In this document: positions 17,868 to 25,302 of the stretch, piece after piece | Layout: the number at the start of each line of letters is the position of its first letter | Position numbering within the stretch: the stretch's first letter is position 1 | From: Geobacter sp. UBA5730 | GTDB lineage: Bacteria; Desulfobacterota; Desulfuromonadia; Geobacterales; Pseudopelobacteraceae | Direction: 5' to 3' | Length of the DNA stretch: 56,062 bases | Assembly (NCBI GenBank): GCA_002419465.1 | Contig: DIGE01000006.1 | Span: forward strand, 1-56,062 | Made by a program: the position numbers and the translations under genes | Notes under the pieces: generated by a model | What the model was told of the DNA's origin: nothing | Database searches by the model: none | What the model saw: only the letters and a program-made list of their open reading frames with translations

Positions 17868-18341
17868 TCAGTGCTGGCGTTGTCCCTTACCCACCAGCAC
17901 CACACCGGTCAGGGTGTTCATAATCACCTTGCGGCCCAGTCGTCCCCCCACATCGGTTCCAACCACCGGGATATTCCAGTCGTCCAGGGTTTGCAGGGCC
18001 AGGGTCGTGTTGCGGTCGCCGATCAGAAAGGCCTCGTTGCCGGTTGCGTTTATGTTGGAGCCACCAAACACCTTGGCCACCAGATGCTCCCTGCGGCAGC
18101 CAAAACGCAGCACCCGGTCCAGCAGCTTTTCCATGGCAATCGTGCCGTATTTGGGGGTGGGCAACCCTTCGCCATTCCAGAGCGGCAGCATGAAATGGTT
18201 CATGCCGCCGCCACCGTAGACCTTGTCCCACAGGCAGACCGCCACACAGGACCCCAGGATGGTTGAAATCTGACACTCTGTTTGCGCAACATAGAGCGTC
18301 CCCGGAAAGAGAAAATGTTTAAGGAGGTCATCGGCCGCCAT
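17868..18341 (-). CDS. cheD: Chemoreceptor glutamine deamidase CheD (second copy)
   Basis: A 157-residue CheD with LGSCVAVCLWD (catalytic Cys), GGMNHFMLP (catalytic His) and KVFGGSNIN. It is clearly diverged from the copy at 16494-16991, so this is not a recent duplication. AGGA lies 7 bases before the ATG, overlapping the end of the histidine kinase gene, and cheR follows after 19 bp. Two intact CheD proteins in one operon suggest that they serve different receptors. The nearby membrane receptor and the soluble receptor-like protein are the obvious candidates, but that is inference. Confidence 0.92.
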   Translation of the reverse strand: MAADDLLKHFLFPGTLYVAQTECQISTILGSCVAVCLWDKVYGGGGMNHFMLPLWNGEGLPTPKYGTIAMEKLLDRVLRFGCRREHLVAKVFGGSNINATGNEAFLIGDRNTTLALQTLDDWNIPVVGTDVGGRLGRKVIMNTLTGVVLVGKGQRQH

Positions 18342-18350
18342 TGCCGGTTC

Positions 18351-19253
18351 CTACTGTTCATCCAGATCGGTGTCAAACAGGAACAGATTACCCCCGCCAC
18401 CCAGGGTTTCATCGCCAGGGTCGGCATACATCACCGGCAGCCATACAATAACCGTGGTCCCCTCCAGTGGCCGGGAACTGATCTCGATACGTCCTTCCAA
18501 AAGTTCCACCAGGGCTTTTACCACACTCAACCCCAATCCCTGGCCCTGGTGCATCCGGGTACTGCCGCTGTCAAGTTGGGAAAACCGGTCGAAAATCCGG
18601 GGGATATCCTCTTCAAGAATGCCGATGCCGGTATCCTCCACCCGCAGCTGGAGGCCATCCTCAAGGGCGGTCAGGTTAACCGTGGCAGAGCCCCCGGCAC
18701 GGTTGAACTCAACCGCATTGGCCACCAGATTGCTGATGATCAGTGACAGTTTTGCACTGTCGCAGCTGATCCGTGGCTGGGCGGCCTCTGACACCACCAG
18801 CGCGCTGCCGCTCAGCCGGACCTGTTTCGCCCCCGCCTTGTTGATAAAGTTGTCCAGACTATCCTGCAGCAGCTCCTCAAGATTCAGCAGGCTGGGGGTC
18901 GGCTGGGCAGCCCCGGCTTCCAGTTCGGCCGCCATGAAGATGTTGCGCAGTTGAAAATCAAGATCAAAGGCCTCTGCATGGATCAGGAAGGCCAGTTGTG
19001 CGGCTTCGGGCAGTGCAGCGGCAAGCGTGACCACCTGGTTTGACAGGCCGATGATGGCGCTCAAGGGGTTGTTGATCTCATTGTGGATGTTGGACAGGAA
19101 ATTACTTTTCAGCCGTTCGGATTGTTCCAGTTTCCGGTTCATCTCCCGCAGCCTGAGGTTGACCGTGGTCAGATCGGAAAAGGCCTTGCGGCTCCGTTCA
19201 AACCGGAGTTGCAACTCCTCAAGCAACTCCTGGTCGGTGATAATGTGTGACAT
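18351..19253 (-). CDS. Soluble sensor histidine kinase of the chemosensory cluster
   Basis: A 300-residue protein with no membrane segment. A coiled coil (about 8-50) leads to the phospho-acceptor region NIHNEINNPLSAI with His57. A HATPase domain follows, showing N-box ISNLVANAVEFN, DTGIGI and GQGLGLSVVK. ATG 19253 (MSHII) is preferred because AAGGAA lies 8 bases upstream. The frame is open for 12 more codons. No receiver is attached, so it must signal to a separate one, perhaps the receiver proteins at 24567 or 27130. It sits between cheW and cheD, an unusual place for an orthodox kinase. Confidence 0.88.
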   Translation of the reverse strand: MSHIITDQELLEELQLRFERSRKAFSDLTTVNLRLREMNRKLEQSERLKSNFLSNIHNEINNPLSAIIGLSNQVVTLAAALPEAAQLAFLIHAEAFDLDFQLRNIFMAAELEAGAAQPTPSLLNLEELLQDSLDNFINKAGAKQVRLSGSALVVSEAAQPRISCDSAKLSLIISNLVANAVEFNRAGGSATVNLTALEDGLQLRVEDTGIGILEEDIPRIFDRFSQLDSGSTRMHQGQGLGLSVVKALVELLEGRIEISSRPLEGTTVIVWLPVMYADPGDETLGGGGNLFLFDTDLDEQ

Positions 19254-19319
19254 GGTCCGGTTCCTTGCGACACACCCAACAGGGTTCAAAACAGCTGAAC
19301 CCTGTTGGTGGTAGACGGG

Positions 19320-19811
19320 TTATTCCGCTGCGGCCACGCCGTGGACCGCTGAGATCTCTTCCTCGCTGAACACCTTGTCAATATCCAAAATCATCACAAA
19401 GTTGCCTTCATGCTTGCCCATGCCCTTGATAAAGTTGGTGTTCAGCCTGGTGCCGATATGGGGTGCCGGTTCGATCTGCTCCGGCTCCATCTCCACCACC
19501 TCCTGCACTGAATCGGCCAGAGCCCCCAGCACGGTGGTCTCACCCTCCAGGGTAACCTCCACCACGATGATGCAGGTGTTGACGGTCTGTTCCGTGGCTG
19601 ACATGCCGAACTTCAGCCGCATGTCGATCACCGGCACCACGCTGCCGCGCAGGTTGATCACTCCCCGCATGAAGTCGGGGGTCTGCGGAATTTTGGTGAT
19701 GCTGGTGATCTCCAGAATCTCCCTGACCTTGGCCACATCAAGGGCAAAGACCTCATCATCCAGCTGGAAGGTCAGATACTGTACCGTTTCGGTTATGTTC
19801 GTGACACTCAT
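19320..19811 (-). CDS. cheW: Chemotaxis coupling protein CheW
   Basis: CheW couples receptors to CheA. The 163-residue protein is a single CheW domain: YLTFQLDDEVFALDVAKVREI at the start, GVINLRGSVVPVIDMR in the middle, and the C-terminal MILDIDKVF. A strong AGGAGGT site lies 4 bases before the ATG. It lies between the membrane receptor gene and the histidine kinase gene. Its length is slightly above the minimum for the family because of a C-terminal tail. Confidence 0.96.
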   Translation of the reverse strand: MSVTNITETVQYLTFQLDDEVFALDVAKVREILEITSITKIPQTPDFMRGVINLRGSVVPVIDMRLKFGMSATEQTVNTCIIVVEVTLEGETTVLGALADSVQEVVEMEPEQIEPAPHIGTRLNTNFIKGMGKHEGNFVMILDIDKVFSEEEISAVHGVAAAE

Positions 19812-19820
19812 GGCGACCTC

Positions 19821-22283
19821 CTAATACTTTTCGAATTCGTCATCCAGGTGGTCGCTGGTCTTGCCCAGATCAATATGCACCCCACCTCCGGCCTTGACCG
19901 GCTTGGGGGCGGCATGGGCCACCATCACCGGCTTGTGGGCCGGGGCAGCCCGGTGGGGCAGGGCCCGCTGCGCGCCGTGGGTGTCCAGGCTGAAGAACGA
20001 GATGGTGGCCTTGAGCTGCTCGGCCTGACCGGACAGCTCCTCGGTGGTGGAGGCCATCTCTTCGGCTGCCGAGGCGTTCTGCTGGATCACCTTGTCAAGC
20101 TGCTGAATCGCCTTGTTGATCTGCTCGGCGCCGGAATCCTGCTCCTTGCTGGAGGCTGAGATCTCCTGCACCAGTTCGGCGGTGCGCTGGATATCCGGCA
20201 GGATGGCGGACAGCATCTGACCGGCGGCCTCGGCCACCTGCACGCTGCGACCGGACAGCTCCGAGATCTCGCCGGCGGCGGTCTGACTCCGTTCTGCCAG
20301 CTTGCGTACCTCCGATGCTACAACTGCAAAACCCTTGCCATGTTCACCGGCCCGGGCCGCCTCAATGGCGGCATTTAAAGCCAGCAGGTTGGTTTGACGG
20401 GCGATCTCTTCGATAATCGAGATCTTGGTGGCGATCTCCTTCATGGCGGCCACGGTCTCGTTGACCGCCTTGCCGCCCTCACGGGCGTCGTTGGCCGATT
20501 TGTTGGCGATCTTCTCGGTCTGGCTGGCGTTGTCGGCATTCTGCTTGATGCTGGAGGACATCTCTTCCATGGAGGAGGAGACCTCTTCTGCGGATGCGGC
20601 CTGCTCGGTGGCACCCTGGGACATCTGCTGGGCCGTTGCGGACATCTGCTGACCGCCGGATGCCACGCCATCGGCGGCTGCCTGTACCTCCTGGACGATC
20701 TCCTTCAGCTTGGCCACCATGTTGGCCAGGGATTCCAGCAGGTCGTCCTGCTCGGAGCGCTTCTTCAGCTCCACCATCAGGTTGCCCTGGGCCACCTGCT
20801 TGGCCGCATCGGTGATCCCCTTCAGGGCATCGATGTTCTGTTTGATGGAGGTGTTGATCTTGTCGAAGTTTTCGGCAATCGCCTTGGTGTCATCATCAGC
20901 GGCTGCAGTGATGGCGTTGAGGTTCAACTCGCCCACCGCCATTTTTTCCAGGTTCATCAACAGCTTGCCCACCTCATTGTTCTGATAACGGGCCTGTTTT
21001 TCGGCCACCCGTGCGGCCTTCTTGACGGCGGTCTGGTCGCTGACCACCTCGAAGGCGCCGATGATATTGCCGTTGCGATCCGTGATCGGTACGCCGGTGT
21101 AGGCGATATCAAGGTCCAGGCCGCCGGGATGGGCGTCGGTCTCGCTGCTGGCAGGCTGGCCGTTGCTCATGGCCCGGCCGCAGGCGCACTGCTGGGTGTT
21201 GCAGTCCGAGGTCTTGAAGTGGTCGTAACACTTGGTGCCTGCCACCTGCTGCTGGGTCTTGCCACCCACCTTGGCGCCCAGTTCGTTCATATAGAGGATG
21301 GTGAAATCCTTGTCGATGGTCATGGCCGGGGCCGGCATATTGTCCAGGAAGCCCACCAACCGGTTGATGGTCTCGTTGACCCCGTCCACAATCTTTTGGA
21401 AGTCACCCTGGTGTTTGGTGGCATCGGCCCGGGTGGCCAGCTTGCCGGCAATGGCCGCCTCGGATAACATGTTGGCGTCGGCGGTCAGTGCCTGGATGGC
21501 AGCCACCATCTTCTTCATGGCAGCCATCACACTGCTGGTATCATCGGAAGCCAGCTTGATCTCGTGGGACAGGTCGCCTACGGCCACGTAGTTGGCAACC
21601 TCTGCAACCTCGCGGGGATCGGCGCCCAGCTGTTTCATCACGGAGCGGATCAGCAGCATGGCGGTCAGGATGGCCAAGACAATGGACACCAGGCCGATCC
21701 CGAGCATCAGGTTGCGGGAGAAGTGGTAACCGGCCACAGACTCATTGTAGCGCAGTTCGTTGCGCTTTATGTTGTGGTCCAGCAGGTCGTTCAGCAGGCT
21801 CAGCATAACCCGCTCTGCAGGTGCGGACTGCTTGCTGAGCAGTTGGCCCGCCTCGGCATCCTTGTTGGCCATGGCCAGTTCGATCACCTGGTTGCTCAGC
21901 GTGCGGGAGGTGATAATGGCCTCTTTCAGCTTGGCAATGATCTCCAGCGCCTTGGTATCGGTCTTGGTGGTCATTTCTTCCACGATCTTAAAGCTCTTGG
22001 CGTACTCCTCACGGAACTTGGTGATCCGCTGCTGGTATTCCTGCTTCTTTTCCATGCTGTCATTGATGATGATATTGCGCACGTTGGTGCCGATGCCGGT
22101 AATAGATGTCTGCATTTCACCCAGATGGTTAATCCTGATGGCATTGACCTTGACGATCCGCTCCATGTTTCCATCCATGGTGCGCATGCCGTTGATGCCG
22201 ATGCCGATTTGGATCAGCAGCAGAACTATCAATGATGCAAACCCTAGTGTCAGCTTCTTACTCAGGCTCATATTTTTCAGCAT
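19821..22283 (-). CDS. Methyl-accepting chemotaxis protein with 4HB, HAMP, PAS and cysteine cluster
   Basis: A receptor of 820 residues from ATG 22283 (MLKNMS; GGGGGA lies before it). Two membrane helices (about 12-31 and 192-214) enclose a helical periplasmic sensor of four-helix-bundle type. HAMP begins near 216. A cytoplasmic PAS-like domain (about 310-430) contains Cys352, Cys361, Cys366 and Cys368 (the last three within DCNTQQCACGRAM), which could bind metal or sense redox. The signalling domain has the conserved hairpin tip RQTNLLALNAAIEAARAGEHG. The C-terminus (DEFEKY) lacks the NWETF-type CheR tether. The gene lies between cheA and cheW. Confidence 0.94.
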   Translation of the reverse strand: MLKNMSLSKKLTLGFASLIVLLLIQIGIGINGMRTMDGNMERIVKVNAIRINHLGEMQTSITGIGTNVRNIIINDSMEKKQEYQQRITKFREEYAKSFKIVEEMTTKTDTKALEIIAKLKEAIITSRTLSNQVIELAMANKDAEAGQLLSKQSAPAERVMLSLLNDLLDHNIKRNELRYNESVAGYHFSRNLMLGIGLVSIVLAILTAMLLIRSVMKQLGADPREVAEVANYVAVGDLSHEIKLASDDTSSVMAAMKKMVAAIQALTADANMLSEAAIAGKLATRADATKHQGDFQKIVDGVNETINRLVGFLDNMPAPAMTIDKDFTILYMNELGAKVGGKTQQQVAGTKCYDHFKTSDCNTQQCACGRAMSNGQPASSETDAHPGGLDLDIAYTGVPITDRNGNIIGAFEVVSDQTAVKKAARVAEKQARYQNNEVGKLLMNLEKMAVGELNLNAITAAADDDTKAIAENFDKINTSIKQNIDALKGITDAAKQVAQGNLMVELKKRSEQDDLLESLANMVAKLKEIVQEVQAAADGVASGGQQMSATAQQMSQGATEQAASAEEVSSSMEEMSSSIKQNADNASQTEKIANKSANDAREGGKAVNETVAAMKEIATKISIIEEIARQTNLLALNAAIEAARAGEHGKGFAVVASEVRKLAERSQTAAGEISELSGRSVQVAEAAGQMLSAILPDIQRTAELVQEISASSKEQDSGAEQINKAIQQLDKVIQQNASAAEEMASTTEELSGQAEQLKATISFFSLDTHGAQRALPHRAAPAHKPVMVAHAAPKPVKAGGGVHIDLGKTSDHLDDEFEKY

Positions 22284-22424
22284 AACTTCCCCCTTTGTGT
22301 CCCGAAGTACTGAGCGTTGTTGCTGCATCGTGTTCGTGTTTGCGAGCCATTGTCGGCAGTAATGGTGTGGTTGCTTGCCGTTTTGGCAAGTACTGTCGGA
22401 GTCCTGATGCGTTTGGGGATCAGC

Positions 22425-24542
22425 CTACCCGAACTGCTGCTGTTCGCGCTGCTCGACGCCATGCACCAGCAGGGCTGGATCCAGAATCAGAGCCACGGTG
22501 CCGTCGCCCAGGATGGTGGCGCCGGAGATGCCTTGTACGTCGCGGTACAGTTTGCCCAGCGATTTGATAACGGTCTGGTGTTCGCCCACCACATCGTCCA
22601 CCACAAAGCCGATCCGCGTGCCATTGACGCCGGCGATCACGATCTGTTCGATCTCCGGCGGGCTGGTTCTGATGCCGAACTGTTCTCGCAGTGAGATGTA
22701 GGGGGTCAGGGTGCCGCGCACATGGGCCAGATTGCGTCCGTGGGCTGCCTCAACGTCGGCCCGGCTCAGTTCGATACACTCTTCCACCATGGCCAGCGGC
22801 AACACGAAGAAGTTTTCATCGATCCGCACCAGCAGGGTTTCGATGATGGCCAGGGTCAGCGGTATCTTGAGGGTGATCACCGAGCCTTTGCCGGTTGCGC
22901 TGTTGATATCGATGGTGCCGCGCAATGCCTCGATGGCCCGCTTGACCACATCCATCCCCACCCCCCGGCCGGAGACGCTGGTGACTTTTTTGGCGGTGGA
23001 GAAGCCGGGGGCGAAGATCAGGTTGTAGATTTCCTTGTCGGTCAGTTCGCTGGCTGCGGTGATCAGACCCCGTTCAATCGCCTTGGCCCTGATCGCTTCC
23101 TTGTCGAGGCCGGCGCCGTCATCATGGATGGTCACCAGTACGCTGTCGCCGGAATGCTCGGCAGCCAGATGGATGGTGCCATGGGCCGGTTTGCCGGCTG
23201 CCCGGCGCACCTCGGGCAGCTCGATGCCATGGTCAATGCTGTTGCGGATCAGGTGCACCAGCGGGTCGTTCAGTTTTTCGATCACGGTTTTGTCCAGCTC
23301 GGTTTCGGCGCCGGCGGTCTCCAGCTCAATCTCTTTGCCCAGTTCAGAGGACAGATCCCGCACCAGCCGTTTGAACTTGCTGAAGGTGGTGCCGATCGGC
23401 AGCATCCGCATGGTGAGGGTGGTGTCCCGCAGTTCGGAAATCAACCGCTCCACCTCTTCTGCAACGGCAACGAGGTCACTGTCGTGTTTGTCAGCGGCCA
23501 GCTGGGTCAGGTGGGCCTGCACCGTTACCAGTTCACCCACCAGGTTTACCAGATGGTCCAGCCGTTCAGCCGGTACCCGGATCGAGAGGGCGGTCTCCTG
23601 GACGGTTTTCTCCTGGCGGGCCTGACGGACCTGTTGCTGCTCAATCAAGGCAGATTCAACCTTGGATTGGGGCAGTATCCCCTCCTGCACCAGCAGCTCG
23701 CCGAAGCGCTTCTGCATGGAGAGAATCTTCTGCATCTCAACCGTGGACAGATCACCCCGTTCCACCAGAATCTCGCCCAGGTTTTTGTAGTTGGCGTCGG
23801 TTTCAGAGGTAATGGCGCAGGTATCGTTGATCAGGTCGATCTTCAGTTGGCAGTCGTCCTCAATAAAGATGAAGACATCCTTGAGGGCATCAATGGTGTG
23901 GGGGGTGGTGATGATGATGTCCCAGTAAAAATGACAATGCTCCGGGGTCAGATCGCACAGCAGCGGGATGGCATCCAGGTGGGTCACGATCTCGCAGGTG
24001 CCCAGGCTGCGCAGTTCATTCAGCAGACTCAAGGGGTTGGTGCCGCTTAACATGATTTCCGGGGCAGGCTTGAAACGTACCCGGTAGGTACGCTGGCAGT
24101 TGTCACCCCTGGAGGGGGGGGTAGGCTGACAGGTTTGAGAGTCCTGAGGGGCTGCTTTTTGCGGATGGGGTAACAGGCTCTGCAGTCCCTGAATGATCCG
24201 CTGGCCGGTGGATTCATCGGCTGGCGGTCCGCCGGCCGATGAATCCAGCATGGTGCTGATCTGATCCCGGGCCTGCAGGGTCAGGTCCAGCAGCGGCCGG
24301 GTCACCTGCAGCTTGCCGTTGCGCACCTGATCAAAGACCGTTTCCACCTCGTGGGTAAAACGGGCGATGTCGTCAAAGCCGAACATGGCGCCGGAGCCCT
24401 TGATGGTGTGCATGGCCCGGAAGACCCGGTTGATCAGGTCATTGTCCTGGGGATGCTCCTCCAGTTCCAGCAGAGAGGTCTCCAGTTCGGCCAAAAGTTC
24501 GGCGGCTTCTTCGCGGTAGGTGGCGATCGCCTGTTCCATCAT
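22425..24542 (-). CDS. cheA: Chemotaxis histidine kinase CheA with an inserted GspE-N-like segment
   Basis: The central kinase phosphorylates CheY and CheB. I start at ATG 24542, because the AAGGGG site lies 8 bases upstream; a GTG nine bases earlier would overlap that site. The protein has 705 residues. The Hpt domain carries His45 (FRAMHTIKGSG). Next come a P2-like domain (about 155-245), an unusual segment (about 254-307) with the repeated pattern GEILVERGDL / GELLVQEGIL that resembles the N-terminal domain of type II secretion ATPases, dimerisation helices, a HATPase domain (HLIRNSIDHGIE, GRGVGMDVVK) and a C-terminal CheW-like domain. A 141-bp gap separates it from the downstream receptor gene. 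Confidence 0.95.
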   Translation of the reverse strand: MMEQAIATYREEAAELLAELETSLLELEEHPQDNDLINRVFRAMHTIKGSGAMFGFDDIARFTHEVETVFDQVRNGKLQVTRPLLDLTLQARDQISTMLDSSAGGPPADESTGQRIIQGLQSLLPHPQKAAPQDSQTCQPTPPSRGDNCQRTYRVRFKPAPEIMLSGTNPLSLLNELRSLGTCEIVTHLDAIPLLCDLTPEHCHFYWDIIITTPHTIDALKDVFIFIEDDCQLKIDLINDTCAITSETDANYKNLGEILVERGDLSTVEMQKILSMQKRFGELLVQEGILPQSKVESALIEQQQVRQARQEKTVQETALSIRVPAERLDHLVNLVGELVTVQAHLTQLAADKHDSDLVAVAEEVERLISELRDTTLTMRMLPIGTTFSKFKRLVRDLSSELGKEIELETAGAETELDKTVIEKLNDPLVHLIRNSIDHGIELPEVRRAAGKPAHGTIHLAAEHSGDSVLVTIHDDGAGLDKEAIRAKAIERGLITAASELTDKEIYNLIFAPGFSTAKKVTSVSGRGVGMDVVKRAIEALRGTIDINSATGKGSVITLKIPLTLAIIETLLVRIDENFFVLPLAMVEECIELSRADVEAAHGRNLAHVRGTLTPYISLREQFGIRTSPPEIEQIVIAGVNGTRIGFVVDDVVGEHQTVIKSLGKLYRDVQGISGATILGDGTVALILDPALLVHGVEQREQQQFG

Positions 24543-24566
24543 GGTCAGCACCCCTTGCTTATACGG

Positions 24567-24932
24567 TTATCCCAGTACTTTTTTGACCACGGCGATCAGC
24601 TGTTCCGGCTTGAACGGCTTGACGATCCAGCCGGTGGCACCGGCTGCCTTGCCCTCTTGTTTGCGGGAATCCTGGGATTCGGTGGTCAGCATCACGATCG
24701 GGATAAATTTGTTGAGTGAGCCGGACCGTACCCCTTTGATCAGGCCGATGCCGTCCAGATTGGGCATGTTCAGGTCGGTGATCAACATATCCACCTTTTG
24801 ACTGCCCAGTTTGGTAAGGGCATCCTGGCCATCCACCGCTTCCACCACCTCATAGCCGTTCTGTTTGAGGGTGAAGCTGACCATTTGCCGTACGCTGGCC
24901 GAATCGTCGGCCGTCATGATGAGTTTTGCCAT
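24567..24932 (-). CDS. cheY: CheY-type single-domain response regulator
   Basis: A 121-residue stand-alone receiver. Asp9/Asp10 form the acidic pocket, Asp53 (ITDLNMP) is the phospho-acceptor, Thr83 and Lys105 (IVKPFKPE) complete the active site. It lies directly upstream of cheA with a 24-bp gap and directly downstream of the STAS gene, whose 3' end supplies its GGAGG site. Such a CheY carries the CheA signal to a motor or another output. No flagellar or pilus motor gene adjoins the cluster, so the output is open. Confidence 0.95.
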   Translation of the reverse strand: MAKLIMTADDSASVRQMVSFTLKQNGYEVVEAVDGQDALTKLGSQKVDMLITDLNMPNLDGIGLIKGVRSGSLNKFIPIVMLTTESQDSRKQEGKAAGATGWIVKPFKPEQLIAVVKKVLG

Positions 24933-24933
24933 G

Positions 24934-25293
24934 TTAGTTGAGTCCTCCGCACCAGATACAGGGGTTACCCGTGTTGTGTTTGCAGGTGGTGTGCCGTTGC
25001 AGGCCGATCGTAGCGATGGCCTCCTGGACGCAGGGGGCCAGCTCTCCCTTGAAGTTGAACGATTGGCTGCCTGCCAGGGCGGTGCGGCAGGCTGAGCAGA
25101 TCAGTTGCATGCCGGCCAGGTCAACCTCGGACAGGGCTGAGACATTCATCCGTACCTGATGTGCCGAGGGGAGCTGCTCTTGCAGCAGAGCGAGCAGTTC
25201 CGGGGCGGTATCAATGGCCAGCCGCCCGCTCAGGGTGATCTCCAGCGCCGTGTTGTCGGGCGACCGGGTATGGGAAACGTTCAGGTCTGACAT
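24934..25293 (-). CDS. STAS-domain protein with a cysteine-rich C-terminus
   Basis: A 119-residue protein with the STAS fold pattern (LEITLSGRLAIDTAPELLALL, then VRMNVSALSEVDLAGMQLI). In anti-anti-sigma factors the loop after Asp carries the phosphorylatable Ser. Here the loop is Asp58-Leu-Ala-Gly61, so it is not a usual phospho-switch. Six cysteines are present: Cys66 and Cys69 (CSAC), Cys88, Cys104, and Cys112 and Cys115 (CIWC). Two CxxC pairs suggest metal or Fe-S binding or a disulphide switch, which is inference. It sits between the receptor-like gene and cheY, with one base between its stop and the cheY stop-proximal start region. Confidence 0.82.
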   Translation of the reverse strand: MSDLNVSHTRSPDNTALEITLSGRLAIDTAPELLALLQEQLPSAHQVRMNVSALSEVDLAGMQLICSACRTALAGSQSFNFKGELAPCVQEAIATIGLQRHTTCKHNTGNPCIWCGGLN

Positions 25294-25302
25294 GCTGCCC
25301 CC

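Noticed and set aside
22374..22390. CTTGCC/GGCAAG hairpin between cheA and the receptor gene as a terminator
   Set aside because: The 6-bp stem has no T tract on the relevant strand. The cluster appears to be read through.
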